Part shown: piece by piece, positions 22,966 through 33,659 of the stretch
Layout of the letters: each line of letters starts with the position of its first letter
Position numbering within the stretch: position 1 is the stretch's first letter
NCBI GenBank assembly: GCA_951213105.1
Contig: OX578139.1
Coordinates: 67,844,634 to 67,908,633, forward strand
Direction of reading: 5' to 3'
Source: Amaurobius ferox
Lineage: Eukaryota > Arthropoda > Arachnida > Araneae > Amaurobiidae
DNA: 64,000 nt
The notes under the pieces: generated by a model
What the model was told of the DNA's origin: nothing
Seen by the model: only the letters and a program-made list of their open reading frames with translations
The model's database searches: none
Program-made: the position numbers and the translations under genes

Positions 22966-23700
22966 TCATAGGCAAAACAAATTACTTTTATGATATATAT
23001 ATCTTCTTCCTAGTGGATGATCTATATCCATATGTATTAAATATACGGAAATTTTCATATACATATCTGTAGTTAATCGCATCTCTTGATCCAGTAATTT
23101 AGAACTCATCATGTTGAAATTTACTTTTTTAAGTCCCCCATTTGTAAAAGTTTGAAAATCATCTTCTATGGTAACCCAGATATCTCTATTGTCTAAACAT
23201 ATTTTATTGACAGCATCATTATCATTTTCAGGTTCTGAAACATTCGTAATTATTTTATTTTTTGCATCAAATTTAAAATTCTGTAATATTAATGTTTTTT
23301 TTTCAAAATATCTTTTATTCACAACATTTTTTTCATCTTTAGGATCTGCTACATTTCCTATTCTTTTTCCTTTTGCATCGTAAGGTTTTCCTTCTAAAGA
23401 ATGTAAAGTTGTTTCATCTAATTCTTTTATTCTCTTACCTGTTTCTTCAGTAAAGGATAAAAAATCCTTATCATATTTAGTTTCTATACGATCTCTCAAT
23501 TCAAAATGATTATTCTCTATTTTATTCAAAACGAAACTTTTAGTGGTTAAATCTAAATCATCTATAGGATTTTCACAATTTTTTAAAATTCTATTATCCA
23601 TATCATAATTTCCATCATCCATTAATTAAAAGCCTATAACAGGAGGTCCAATAGGCCCTTCTTTCATTTGATCATCATAAGGTGGATAATAAGCACTCAT
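22966..23700 (-). pseudogene. fibre-like protein, interrupted near its start
   Basis: The likely original start is ATG at 23,700 (context ATAATAAATGAG). Its first 24 codons are proline-rich and end in a short collagen-like GPIGPPVIG. A TAA at 23,626-23,628 interrupts the frame. The same frame reopens at ATG 23,622 and runs 218 codons to 22,966. That part holds about three degenerate units of the type D...(K/N)(R/K)I.N...P.....(D/N)(A/V)VNK, for example DAKGKRIGNVADPKDEKNVV and DAKNKIITNVSEPENDNDAV. This pattern is common in trimeric spike and tail-fibre stalks. The position just after the major capsid gene fits a receptor-binding fibre. No signal or membrane segment. An alternative is that the 24-codon frame and the 218-codon frame are two genes. 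Confidence 0.6.
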
Positions 23701-23717
23701 TTATTATAGCATTAATT

Positions 23718-25062
23718 TTATGATTTAAAACTCTTAACCATTGTTATAGTTTTATTTTTCAAATTTATAAAACATTTCATTATTTCCTTAAAAATAAAAT
23801 AAAACTTATATTCCTTTTGAGTATTCATTAAGCTCTCCCAATTAAATTCAATATCTAAATTATTTAAATCGGTATAGTTTTCATGATTGGATAAGTTAAA
23901 ATAGAAAATGGTATACAATTTTCCAAAATTCTTCCTATTTATTAAACATCCCGTTTCTGTATTAATATCATTTAATCCTGCATGTAAAAGAGCTTCATAC
24001 ACTCTATTATAATCTTTATTGGTAAAATTCGCTTTGTAACGCATAAGAGGAATTTGTTTATTATTAATCATCAACCAGCATTCAGTCATATCTATATTAT
24101 CAAATATCATGTTATTTTTTTCATAATTACCATCTCTTTCAACGTACTGAGGAATAACATAGACACCTAAAACTTCATCAGAGGCTGTTGTTGCTGTGAC
24201 AGATCCGCTATCACTTTTATAGGGACCTACCATTTTAAATCTATATCGATCCCAATTTACCTCTATATCTTTATCAGATAAAAATGATTCCATAAACACG
24301 CTTTCTACAAAATTTTTAAATTCAGTATAAGGTAAATGCAAGATTAAACCTTCAACTACTACCTTATAATTAACATTTTCGACATCATTATATGTCATAT
24401 TCTTATTTTCATTTCTTTGAATTTCTATTTTCACTTCAAAACCAGAAATTACCTTTTCATATTCTCCAAAGAAATCGATTACATCTTTTAAAGGTGTCCA
24501 CATTTTAATGACATTGCTACCTTTCGTTAGTTCCCATCTCTGTGAATCCTTCGTTATAATCTTTATAAATTTTCAAATTATTAAAAAATTCAGTTATTTT
24601 AGTAGTATCTTCTAAAGTACCTTCATATTTCAACTCTTTTCTGTCAGATGAATCAGCTGTATCTAGATAAAAAAATTTATCTTGAGCTTGTGATGTTGTA
24701 TAATCAGGAGTATAATGAGTTAATCTTAAAGCATGATTCACGATTGAAAAATTGGACTGTGTATTTGATTCAATTTCGGTATCTCCTATATGCACTTTTA
24801 AAGTTTTGATAAAACATCCGCCATTTACCAGACTCACATTTTCGTTTCCAATGGATGATTTATTATTTTTTGTAAGTTTTAATTTTTGTTCAAGATATCC
24901 TCTAGAATATAAAATTTTTGCTTTAGTATCATTAATACGAAAAACATAGGTGGCATTCTCATCTGAACTATGTTCTTTTGGGTGAATTTCTCTTAATTCA
25001 TAACTTTTAATTTGATCATTATAATAATAATGAGTATCACTCAAATCATAAATCTTTTGCAT
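23718..25062 (-). pseudogene. major capsid protein (double-jelly-roll type), frameshifted
   Basis: Starts at ATG 25,062, immediately after the TAA of the preceding small gene. The first frame (181 codons) ends at 24,517. The second frame (261 codons) is open from before its ATG at 24,503 and ends at 23,718. The two overlap in protein sense around 24,520-24,560, so a single one-base shift explains the break. Total length, about 445 residues, is right for a Polinton-type hexon-like protein. Features I associate with this family are a surface block with IKTLKVHIGDTEIES and FFYLDT in the first part, then PLKDVIDFFGEYEKVISGF, and a C-terminal FGKLYTIFYFNLSNHE block. No slippery heptamer was noticed at the junction, so decay is preferred over programmed frameshifting. 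It would form the pseudo-hexagonal capsomers of the particle. Confidence 0.75.
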
Positions 25063-25218
25063 TTATTTAGGAAGAATTTTTAAACCGCCTCCTTTCTTTT
25101 TCATTGAAAATATTTCATTTAATTTATTCTGTGCTTTAATAATAGGTTCAGTTTTCAATAAAATCTTTCAAAATCCTTGTAATTTTTTACTTTTTCTATA
25201 TAATCTATGTTTATTCAT
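25063..25218 (-). pseudogene. small basic peptide gene with in-frame stop
   Basis: ATG at 25,218 directly follows the TAA of the penton-like gene, and its own TAA at 25,063 directly precedes the major capsid ATG. Of 51 codons, codon 17 is TGA (25,168-25,170). The N-terminal part is HRLYRKSKKLQ-rich and the C-terminus is KKKGGGLKILPK, giving a strongly basic peptide. Position between two capsid genes and charge suggest a DNA-condensing or minor virion peptide. That is inference: the family was not recognised. The exact fit between neighbours supports it as a real former gene. Confidence 0.55.
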
Positions 25219-25962
25219 TTATTTATGAAGAAAAACCTGGTCTAACAATTGATATACGTAGTTATCCTCAAAAATAGGTATAAAATTAAATTCTACAGCT
25301 CCTTTATTTAAATCAATTAATTCACCTTTTTGATTGCTAATCCTCAATTTTATTCTTTCAACAGGATCCGTTTTAGCAGGAAAATATATCCAATTATTAA
25401 ATTCTTTTGAAATTATACTACCTGGAGGATTTTTATTAATGAAAGAATAAATGACTTCTGAATTATATTGATTTATTAAAGATCCTTTTACAACATCACA
25501 GTGAATATAAATATTATCATTTCCATTGGATATATCAGATATATGTTCACCTTCAACATCTGTTTCTTCATTATAACTTCCGTATATCGGTTTTAAAAAA
25601 CCTATAATTTTATGAAAGTTCCTTTTTGTAAAATCAATTACCCAACCCTTTTTCAGTTTAATAGCTATTCTTTGTCTTGCTTCAATAATACCAAATTTCA
25701 CAGGTGGATCCTCACCAAATATTTTTATCATATATTAATTTAAACCTCTTATAGTATAATTACCATTTGAGATAACAATTGTTATATCTGTGTCTAATGT
25801 ACACATTCTAAATATGTTATTTCCATAATTCTCACTTATATTAAACCATGAAACTTCCATAGAAAATGACTGTAAAGCTAATTTTTTTAATTTTAGAGGT
25901 GTAATAAAATTTACAGTAAATTCCTCTGATTTCTCATGACCTTCAGATTTTAATATTATCAT
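25219..25962 (-). pseudogene. penton-like minor capsid protein with one in-frame stop
   Basis: Starts at ATG 25,962 (context TGTATAAATGA), overlapping the protease stop by ATGA. A TAA at 25,735-25,737 interrupts the frame after 75 codons. The same frame continues to 25,219. Total is about 247 codons. The N-terminal part has LKLKKLALQSFSMEVSW and NISENYGNN, and the C-terminal part has IYIHCDVVKGSLINQYNSEV, IYSFINKNPPGS and LRISNQKGELIDL. I associate this pattern with the single-jelly-roll minor capsid (penton) protein of arthropod Polinton-like elements. It would occupy the fivefold vertices with the major capsid protein. The family call is from motif recall and should be tested by profile search. 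Confidence 0.65.
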
Positions 25963-26463
25963 TTATACAGAACAAAATTTTCATTAGAGTCACTGGGATT
26001 TTGTGTAGGAAATGATTTGAGAACATTTTTAGGTGATTTACCTTTATTCCTTTCTCTTATATATTTCATACAAAATAAACCACATTTCACAGATGTAGGT
26101 TTCTGTAAAAAACTATCATTATAACCTATTTTTGGTTTTTTATTGGATGTAACAAGAAATTATTAAATATTTTTAGGAATATAGTCCTTCTTCATATTGT
26201 CATATTCACCAAACGGATCAAAATATTCCACATATTTATATTTAGGATCATTATAATAACAAACCCAATGAGTTCCAGGACCTGTTGATACATTTAAATT
26301 AATGATTCCATTTTCAAATTTTCCTATTGTTTTAGGTAATAAATCAGAGGTAAATACACCTCTAAATCCTTTTTCATTTTTCATATTTTCTTCAATCATT
26401 TTGTTACTAATTCCCATGGTTGATATATCCCCTTTCCACGTTTTTTTCCCCAGATCCTTTCAT
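25959..26463 (-). pseudogene. adenain-like maturation cysteine protease, broken
   Basis: The main frame begins at ATG 26,417 and runs in phase to a TGA at 25,959 that overlaps the penton-like start. Two consecutive TAA codons at about 26,160-26,165 interrupt it. Counting from that ATG and through the stops, the catalytic set is His50 (GPGTHWVCYYND), Asp67 (EYFDPFGE), Gln105 (FLQKPTS) and Cys112 (SVKCGLFCMKYI). The His-Asp gap of 17 and the Gln-Cys gap of 7 match the adenovirus-type (C5) protease. An earlier ATG at 26,463 overlaps the stop of the core-peptide gene as ATGA but opens another frame. Sequence upstream of 26,417 in the main frame (GKKTWKGDIS) also looks like protease N-terminus, so a second lesion near 26,450 is likely. 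In relatives this enzyme processes capsid and core proteins during maturation. Confidence 0.85.
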
Positions 26464-26666
26464 TTTTTTTGTACAGCTGAACTAGCTAATCCTGATAAAG
26501 CACCTGTTGCTAATGCTGGAACTGCAAATTTAGCAGCGGTTATTAAAGAGGGTATAAGTGCTGCTAGAAATGGTAAAAATCCTCCATTTTTATCTAATTG
26601 CGTTTTACTGATAGTAATTCTTTTTCCATCATTAATATGATTAATTTGAGTTTTATTTAAATACAT
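26460..26666 (-). CDS. small hydrophobic virion core peptide (pX/pVI-like)
   Basis: A 68-codon frame from ATG 26,666, intact. The N-terminal half is polar and basic (NKTQINHINDGKRITISKTQL). Then GGFLPFLAALIPSLITAAK begins a ~38-residue hydrophobic, Gly/Ala-rich stretch, and the end is VQKK. Small proteins with a basic start, a GGFL junction and a hydrophobic amphipathic tail sit beside the protease in adintovirus-like elements, where they are compared with adenovirus core or membrane-active peptides. The stop overlaps the likely protease start by ATGA. Directly upstream, in another frame, sequence with NWKPIDFSHQLTLQ ends in a stop. It may be the tail of a further gene lost to the truncation at 26,770. 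Confidence 0.65.
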   Translation of the reverse strand: MYLNKTQINHINDGKRITISKTQLDKNGGFLPFLAALIPSLITAAKFAVPALATGALSGLASSAVQKK

Positions 26667-26827
26667 CTCATGATTAGGAGTTTTAGATTTATCTATTTGT
26701 AATGTCAGTTATTTGTAATGTTAGTTGATGTGAAAAATCAATAGGTTTCCAGTTTTCAGCGAATGTATTATTTGTACCAAATTTTGTCTGAAATGAACCA
26801 TTGGTTTATGAGATATCGTTTCCACCC

Positions 26828-26829
<2 letters not shown>

Positions 26830-26872
<43 letters not shown>
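26830..26872. repeat. CA microsatellite
   Basis: A perfect (CA)n run of about 43 bp, directly seen, just beyond the truncated end of the Polinton-like relic. Confidence 0.95.
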
Positions 26873-26875
<3 letters not shown>

Positions 26876-26900
26876 CACCTCAAATACTATTGATTCGAGT

Positions 26901-26903
<3 letters not shown>

Positions 26904-26967
<64 letters not shown>

Positions 26968-27012
26968 GTATATATACATATACATGTATATGTATATATA
27001 TATATATATATA
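26904..27012. repeat. AT microsatellite
   Basis: A long (AT)n run with a few GTAC-containing interruptions near 26,967-26,990, directly seen. Confidence 0.95.
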
Positions 27013-27975
27013 ATTTGATGTGGGCAGCACATTACTTTCCTTATATAATGCAATGAATTTGCTACTTTTACAGCAAAAAAATAGCCTATTCATATAGTAG
27101 ATGCTTATTCTTATAGTAGATAAGGAAATAGGTTATTCTTGTAGCGGTTACTCGTTTTCCTTTCAAGATATTGACATTTTATTAGTCGTCATTTTCATTG
27201 CTTTAGTGTCATTTTCAACCATTTAGCAAGATTTTCGTTAATTTGGCAACACTTAAAAAAGTCGCCAAGTTGCCGGCATTCCGCCAAATTCGTCGCCAAA
27301 ATCTCGCAAGCGTTATGGAAGGAGAAATAAGTTATTCTTACAGTGAATAAATGAGTATTGGCGTTCAAATACAAAAGTATTACTCAAAGTATCTTTTCTC
27401 ATGAATGGAACGAGCTAGATCCACGAAAATGATGTCACCAAATTTATCGCATGATATTACATATGAAAAGTGAACATGTTTCTCAACAGTTATTATACTT
27501 TTTTTAATTTATGGGATTTTTGATAAATTTATTTGAAAAATGTGCAATATCTCGAGAACGGTTCATGCTAGCGCTCTTAAGTTTCTGTCAATAGGTTTCT
27601 AAGGAAATATTACATGAGAAATGTTGATTTGAGTAAATATATTGAAGGTTTGGATTTTTTGATGATTTTTTCAAAATTTCATTCAAAAATTTAGGGGGTT
27701 CTGAACATTCGATTACGTTTAAAAACAATAAGCTTCCAATATTCACGGATTGTGATTTTTGCACCAAATTTCATTCGAATCGCTCCATTCGTTCGTGAGA
27801 TATCGTCTCCACAGACTCACTGACACACACACACACACACACACAGATATCACCTCCAAAGTGTTTGATTCGTGATCAGGGATGCTTGAAATGTGCTCTC
27901 CCGTCGAAAACTTGAATTCGAAATTTCGACCCCGTCACAATACTTTCCTTATACATTATGTATATAAGGAAAGTA

Positions 27976-28854
27976 ATAATATATGAAAAATAATCTAAAA
28001 ATATGACAATATATATATGTATGATGCCTATATACATATATTATTCTAAGAACATTAAGAGAATAAAATGAAATGAGAAGTTTGAAATTAAATTTTATTA
28101 TGCAGTTTCATGAAAAAGTTGTCAAATCAATTTATCATTCCTATTGAAATGTCTCAGAGAAATATTAGTTTTTGAAAATATAGTACGTTTAAAAAATTTA
28201 CCTTCATATTTTCAGAAGTTATTTTTCCAGTATTCTCCTTGTGAATTAAATTTTCTTCTTTCTCCTTGTATATTCAATGTATATTCATTATTTTCCAGAA
28301 ATGCAATTTTCCTCTGATAATTAAGGAAGCAGAAAGAAGACAGTGTTATCGGCAATTTGATAATTAATTTTCTAAAGTTTCGCAATGGAGAGCTTTTTTT
28401 GTATTTTGAAGAATATACATTTTCTTCTCTTAAATTTCCGATTTTCATAATTTGTTTTCAAACTTTTATAAAGTTTTAATGTCGTGCTTTGAGGATCTCA
28501 CTATGATATTACATTAGATGAGTGATTTCCGTATAGAATTCCGTGAATCACTGGGTTTTCGTAGGTCAATATTCAGAGTTCCATGAGTAAACGCTTGCTC
28601 ATGAAAATCTGACAAAGTACTGCCATCTGTGATCGAGCAAAAAATGTAAAACTTTAAAGGTTTGATGTCACTTATTAATAAGAGAAATAAGCATTTTGAA
28701 AGTTTGACTTAGCTAGATATTATCGGGATAGTTAAAATTACGGCAGCTGGAATTTTACTTGGAAAGAGAAATTTTGTTGATGCGGAGGAAGCTAGGAATT
28801 CAATTAGCAGTAATAAATATAACTCCCGCTGACTGCGCATAGGATTTCCAGATA
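27976..28854. other. AT-rich sequence, no gene seen
   Basis: The 78-codon minus frame at 28,212-28,448 has no recognisable motif. No repeat boundary found. Confidence 0.4.
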
Positions 28855-30505
28855 AAATCTTTGAAAATAAAAGGTGATGTCTGTGTGCGAGTGAAAGTAT
28901 GTGTGTGTGTGTGTGTGTGTGTGTCAGTGAGTCTGTGGAGACGATATCTCACAACTGAATGGAGCGAATCGAACGAAATTTGGTACGAAAATTACAATCC
29001 ATGAATACTGGAAGCTTATGGTTTTTAAATGCAATAGTATAATCAGAACTACCTAAAGTTTTGAGTGAAATTTTGAAAAATCATCAAAAATCAAAACTTT
29101 TAATAAAGTTACTCAATTATTTCTTCTGTAATTTCTCCTTAGAAAACTATTGACATAAACTTTAGAAAGCTAGCAGAAACCGTTCTAGAAATATGCACAT
29201 TTTTCAAAATTTTCAAAATTTTCAATTTTTATTGCACATGTATCAAAAAATAACATAAAATTTTAACTATTGGTTTATAAAATATGTTCACATGTCATAT
29301 GTAATATCATGCGATAAATTTGGTGACATCATTCTCGTGGATCTAGCTTGTTCCATTCATAAGAAAATATACTTTGGATAATACTTTTATATTTGAACGT
29401 TAATTTCCATCCACCTAAGCCATTTATTTGCTGTAAGAATGACTTCTTTCACCATCCATAACGCTTGGCGAGATTTTGGCAACGAATTTGGTGAAATATC
29501 GCCTACATGGCGACTTTCTAAATGTTGCCAAATTAACGAAAATATCCCCAAATTAATACGAACGACGCTAAATCAATGAAAATTACGACTAACTGAAGAA
29601 AATTCAATATCTTGGAAAGACTATAAGTACGTGCTATAAGAATAACGCATTTTTCCATCCGTAACGTTTGGCAAACTTTTGGTGACGAATTTGTTGGAAT
29701 ATCTCCAACTCGCTGGCATTTTAAATGTTGTCAAATTGACGAAAATATCACTCAATTGATAAAAATTCGTCAAATTGATGAAACCGAACCCAAATCAATG
29801 AAATGACGATTTATGAGTTTAATATCTTGGAAAGAACATAAGAGTAGATTATAAGAATAACTCATTTCTCCGTCAGTCCGTCTGTCCGTAGCGCTTGGCG
29901 AGATATTTAGCGGGATTTCACCAACTTGGCGACTGTTTTAAATGTTGCCAAAGTGACAAAAATGTCGCCAAATTGATAAAATTGTCGCCAAATGGAAAGC
30001 AATATTCCGCGAACTCTGATTTCCGCCATATGATGGGCATATCTTCTGTTCTTGTATATCAGAAATGCTTTTTTTTCACTTTGTCTGTAACACTTTTTGA
30101 TGCATTTGGCAAACTTGGTGAATAATCTATGAAAATATCGCCAACTTGGCGATATTTAACCCAAGATTGACGGAAATATCGTCAAAATTGTAAAAATGAC
30201 GCTAAATTTATGAAATCGATGCCTAATTGATGAATTAATTATTAAAATATTTTAATATATGGACTATATCACTTATTAAGGATGCTATCAAAATTGTTAA
30301 TTGTTAATTTAGATTTACCGGAAATATAAATTATTTGGGCAATTTGAAAGAGTATTAGTATATGTTGTCATCTGGAAAATCACCAAATGTACAATTCAAC
30401 GTTAAAAACACATTACTGTGGATCTTATACATTTTTTTTACTGTTAAAAGAGTAAATACATTGCCTTAAGTAAAGAAAGTCATGTGCTGCCCACATCTGT
30501 TTTTT
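28855..30505 (-). repeat. CAGCACATG-family repeat, copy 3, long form
   Basis: On the minus strand the head (GTGGGCAGCACATGACTTTC) is at about 30,478-30,500. A GT run lies at 28,900-28,924. The usual terminal palindrome is missing at the left. The interior holds at least three copies of the cassette with GCTTGGCGAGATTT and GCCAAATT(G/A)A modules (about 29,460, 29,650 and 29,890), making this copy longer than the others. Confidence 0.7.
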
Positions 30506-31904
30506 AAATTTGTGGCAATGCATTTTTTACTTTAAGCAGCCTTGGCCGCTTAAATACCCTTAACGACGAGCATCAATAAAGTTGAGCAAGGGCGTCAAGA
30601 TATATGAGACAGAAGGACATATTATTAACGATTCTTGTGTTATATACACTGTTGGGTGAGATTGATATTAAAGTATAAAAAAAATCAGATGAAAAATTAA
30701 TGGCAATGGCTCCAGTTCTATGGAGCCACCTTATTTTTTGCGTGAATAACATATTTCATTTTACTTGGTTTGTCGTCTTTAAGCGTTTTTAAAATTATTC
30801 AATATATTAAAAATCGAAATTTTAACCAAAAATCGAAATTATATCGAAATTGTATCCGCTATAATTTCTGAAACTAAGAACCTGATCCAAAATCCTATTA
30901 AATATATTTAAAGGACTTTCAAATAACTTATAAAAGACTTTAAAGTGCTGCAAATCACTTCATGGTTTATAGCTGGCACTTTTAGTTTTCGAGATAGAAA
31001 TAATTACAAACTTGAAAAATATAAAATTTTTAATTTTCTTAAAATTGACAAGACAATTTCTCAAAAACTAAAACAGCTTTGTAAAAACAAATTATTAATC
31101 TAGAAACTGGAATATCTACTGAAATTTCTTGTCGTTTAGTGTTTATATCTATTTTTAAATTCGAACAATAAAATCTTTTATTTATTTATTTATTTTTTAA
31201 TACGTTCTATATATTAAAATATTGAAATTATTTTCATATATTCATAAATAGAAACCTATTTCCAACAAAATAAGTCCAAATTGTATATACTTTTTATCTA
31301 TTAAATTCGTAGATATAAGTGTCCAAATTGTTTACATTTTTCGTAACGGCCCGTTTTAACCGGACTAGAGATGTTATTCACATGAAATGCAAAACAGTGC
31401 AAACGCTGGCAAAAAGTTTTTATCATATATACCTCAGGATGTTCACAAGTCTTAGAATGCCTTATTTTATGATATTTGAAACTGCATTAGAACTATTTCT
31501 GCGGCATTGATGGATAATAAATAAATTATTTCAAACGTAGAAAATTCCACAAAAGAACTTGGAAGAAGATTTTTTTGATTATTTGCTTTATTTTAAAAGA
31601 AAGTTTTCAAAGAAAATGGGTGTAAAACTTTCCCAAGCAACTTCATCTTTGACAAGTTAGTCTATAATGAAACAGACTTTACAACTTCTACGGAAAATTG
31701 ATTTTCTATGAACTTTTTACTTTGAAAGGTTGTTTATATATCTTTATAAACAATGTCAACAAATAAGAGAACTCAACTTTATAATACTGTGTAAAAGAAA
31801 ATAAACTTTTGGCTTCAAACTAATCAATTTTCCTATTTATTTCAGTTGTATTTCATTGCGTTTTAAGAATGATCAATATTAATTTCGAATCACCCTGTAT
31901 GTAC
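30506..31904. other. AT-rich sequence, no gene seen
   Basis: No supported gene. The text at about 30,780-31,170 resembles about 34,960-35,300 and 46,190-46,900 (blocks with TATTGTTTATATTTAT and AGAGATGTC), so a further diffuse repeat family may be present. Confidence 0.4.
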
Positions 31905-32665
31905 AGGTTTACTAGGAAAGTCCTTTAGTACTGAAATAGCACTGTAAGGAAAGGTCCATGGGTGCATACGTTTGGTCTATATCTATAATAAATTTACCAT
32001 GTTTGATCGAATAAAAGTAGCATAGCATATAGAAATGGAATCCCTAGTGGTGACTTTAATAAGCTAAGATAAACGAACTCAGCAGCAAAGAGAGATAGAC
32101 TTAAAATGTCAATTACAAAGCTGTGCAGTGGTAGGAATCGATATCGGAAATGAAACGAGTATATAGAAAGGCAATAAATATCTGTTGAAAAGTCGTACCA
32201 TCAGGAACTGTTACGTGGTGGAACTTGCAGTGCTTGTTAAAGTACACCTTAATATTCTTTCTCGATATTAAATATCCATTGTTGCTAACTGAGGGAATTT
32301 GGAACAGGATGCATATTAGATGTACCTGAGCATGTAATTGTTGTTTAATTTAGCATTCCTGAATAAGAAATTTGTCAATAACCGTATTGTGTCAAATAAA
32401 TGTTTCCTGTAACACTTTTATTGTCGATTCCTACTCTAGATAATGTCCTGTAACTTTGTAATTGGCTTTTTGTCACCTGGCTATGCTTTATTGCTGATTT
32501 CATTATTCGAACTTTTTAAATTTTCCAATTAGGGCGCTGCAATCACTTTTGTTTTATCGGGCTGGGTTAGTTTACTATAAATAGACCTAACGTGTACTTT
32601 CATGGGCCTTTCCTTGTAAAGTTTTTGGATATGCTTAAGGAGTTTCCTAGGAACCCTTTATATCG
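31905..32665 (+). repeat. interspersed repeat, second copy of the 18,881-20,130 family
   Basis: The same order of blocks as in the first copy: GGAAAGTCCTT, GATCGAATAAAAG, TTACAAAGCTGTG, GGCAATAAATA, TGTAACAC, AAATTTTCCAA and ATAAATAGACCTAACGTG. It is shorter and lacks the tRNA-like pieces. No coding frame. Confidence 0.55.
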
Positions 32666-33189
32666 ATGTGCTTTGTTTCATATTAATCATTGTTCTGAAA
32701 TTAAACAAATCATAATTTCAAACACAGTTTCTTCTCTTACCTTTCCGTGGCGTTATTTCATAGATAGAACGCTTAAGCGTCCATTTATTTGTCATTTAGC
32801 GGAAAGTTGCAAAATTCAATTTAATAAACAAACGGAACAAGCGCAACTTGACATTAAAATCACAAAGTGGAACCGCTACAGCTGTCAGAAAAGTAAAGTT
32901 ATTTAATCCAGGATTAAGAGAAATTACTCGCGTCTCTTTCGAAGCAGATTTTCATAAATTCATGGTTAAAGTTATAATTAATGATCCAGAAAAGCGAATT
33001 GCTCGCTCGCTTTATTTTACCTAAAGACACATATGTTGTTTATATGCTGGATGGCAAGAGAAGTCATGGATCAGTAAAATTACTTGAGAATTATTACAAT
33101 TATTGTATATTTTTATGCATGTGAATAGGAAACCGCAATGGCATCCATGAGACAACTTTTGGGGAGCCATTATTATAGTTAACTATTGT
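32666..33189. other. AT-rich sequence, no gene seen
   Basis: No supported feature. The 104-codon frame at 32,592-32,906 starts in a repeat and has no recognisable motif. Confidence 0.4.
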
Positions 33190-33625
33190 GAAATATGTTC
33201 ACTTTGCATATGTAATATCATGCGATAATTTTGTTGACATCATTCTCGTGGATCTAGCTCGTTCCATTCATGAGAAAATATACTGTTGGGTAATAATTTT
33301 GTATTTGGACATAAATAGTCATTTATCTGCTATAAGAATAACTTATTTCTCTGTCCATAACGCTTGGCGAGATTTTGACGACGAATTTGGTGGAATATCG
33401 CCAATTTGGCGACTTTTTAAAATGTTGCCAAATTAAGGAAAATCTCGCCAAATGGATAAAAATGACGCTAAATAGATAAAAATAACCACTAATTAACGAA
33501 AAATCAATATCTTGGGAAGAATGTAAGTATCTGCTATAAGAATAACCTACTTTCTTTTGCTGTAAAAGTAATAAATTCATTGCATTATATAAGGAAAGTC
33601 ATATGCTGTTCACATCAGATTTTTT
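33190..33625 (-). repeat. CAGCACATG-family repeat, copy 4, partial
   Basis: It contains the TCGTGGATCTAGCTCGTTCC block, one GCCAAATTAA cassette and, at the right end, the reverse complement of the family head (GGAAAGTCATATGCTG at about 33,593). It lacks the microsatellite and the palindrome. Confidence 0.7.
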
Positions 33626-33659
33626 CGTATGTAAAACTGTAAAATGCCATTGGAAAACT

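Larger units (their letters stand above)
20764..26770 (-). mobile_element. decayed Polinton/Maverick (adintovirus)-like element, partial
   Basis: A compact block of minus-strand genes unlike anything else in the window. Recognised members are an adenain-like protease with His/Asp/Gln/Cys in the right spacing, a major-capsid-like gene, a penton-like gene, a hydrophobic core-type peptide and a fibre-like gene. This structural set is typical of Polintons and adintoviruses. Genes abut or overlap by a few bases. Nearly every one carries an in-frame stop or frameshift, so the element is not functional as given. No DNA polymerase B, retroviral-type integrase or packaging ATPase is seen. The upstream part is cut off at about 26,770, where an unrelated CAGCACATG-family repeat begins. 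The other end is marked by a 72-bp palindrome. Target-site duplications could not be defined. I place it as Polinton-like with good confidence, but cannot tell a transposon from an integrated virus. Confidence 0.85.
26771..27975 (+). repeat. CAGCACATG-family repeat, copy 2, with a nested fragment at its left
   Basis: From about 26,771 a fragment resembling the GTACCAAATTT-GAGATATCGT-CACACA block of this family adjoins the Polinton-like relic. A full copy begins at about 27,014 (GTGGGCAGCACATTACTTTCC) and ends at about 27,975 with the palindrome ACTTTCCTTATACATTATG and ATAAGGAAAGT. The interior has the GCCAA(G/A)TTG modules and a CA run. No genes: the open frames here are microsatellite translations. 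Confidence 0.75.

Noticed and set aside
23168..23383. Plus-strand frames opposite the fibre, capsid and core genes (also 24,752-24,949 and 26,302-26,640)
   Set aside because: They are antisense shadows of the better supported minus-strand genes.
24517..24560. Programmed ribosomal frameshift in the major capsid gene
   Set aside because: No slippery heptamer was noticed, and the neighbouring genes carry plain nonsense lesions, so decay is the simpler explanation.
21459..26463. Alternative genetic code in the Polinton-like block
   Set aside because: TAA and TGA both interrupt genes and also end them at normal places, so no single reassignment explains the pattern.
26763..27093. Tyr/Ile-rich and His/Thr-rich open frames
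   Set aside because: They arise from the CA and AT microsatellites and have no independent support.
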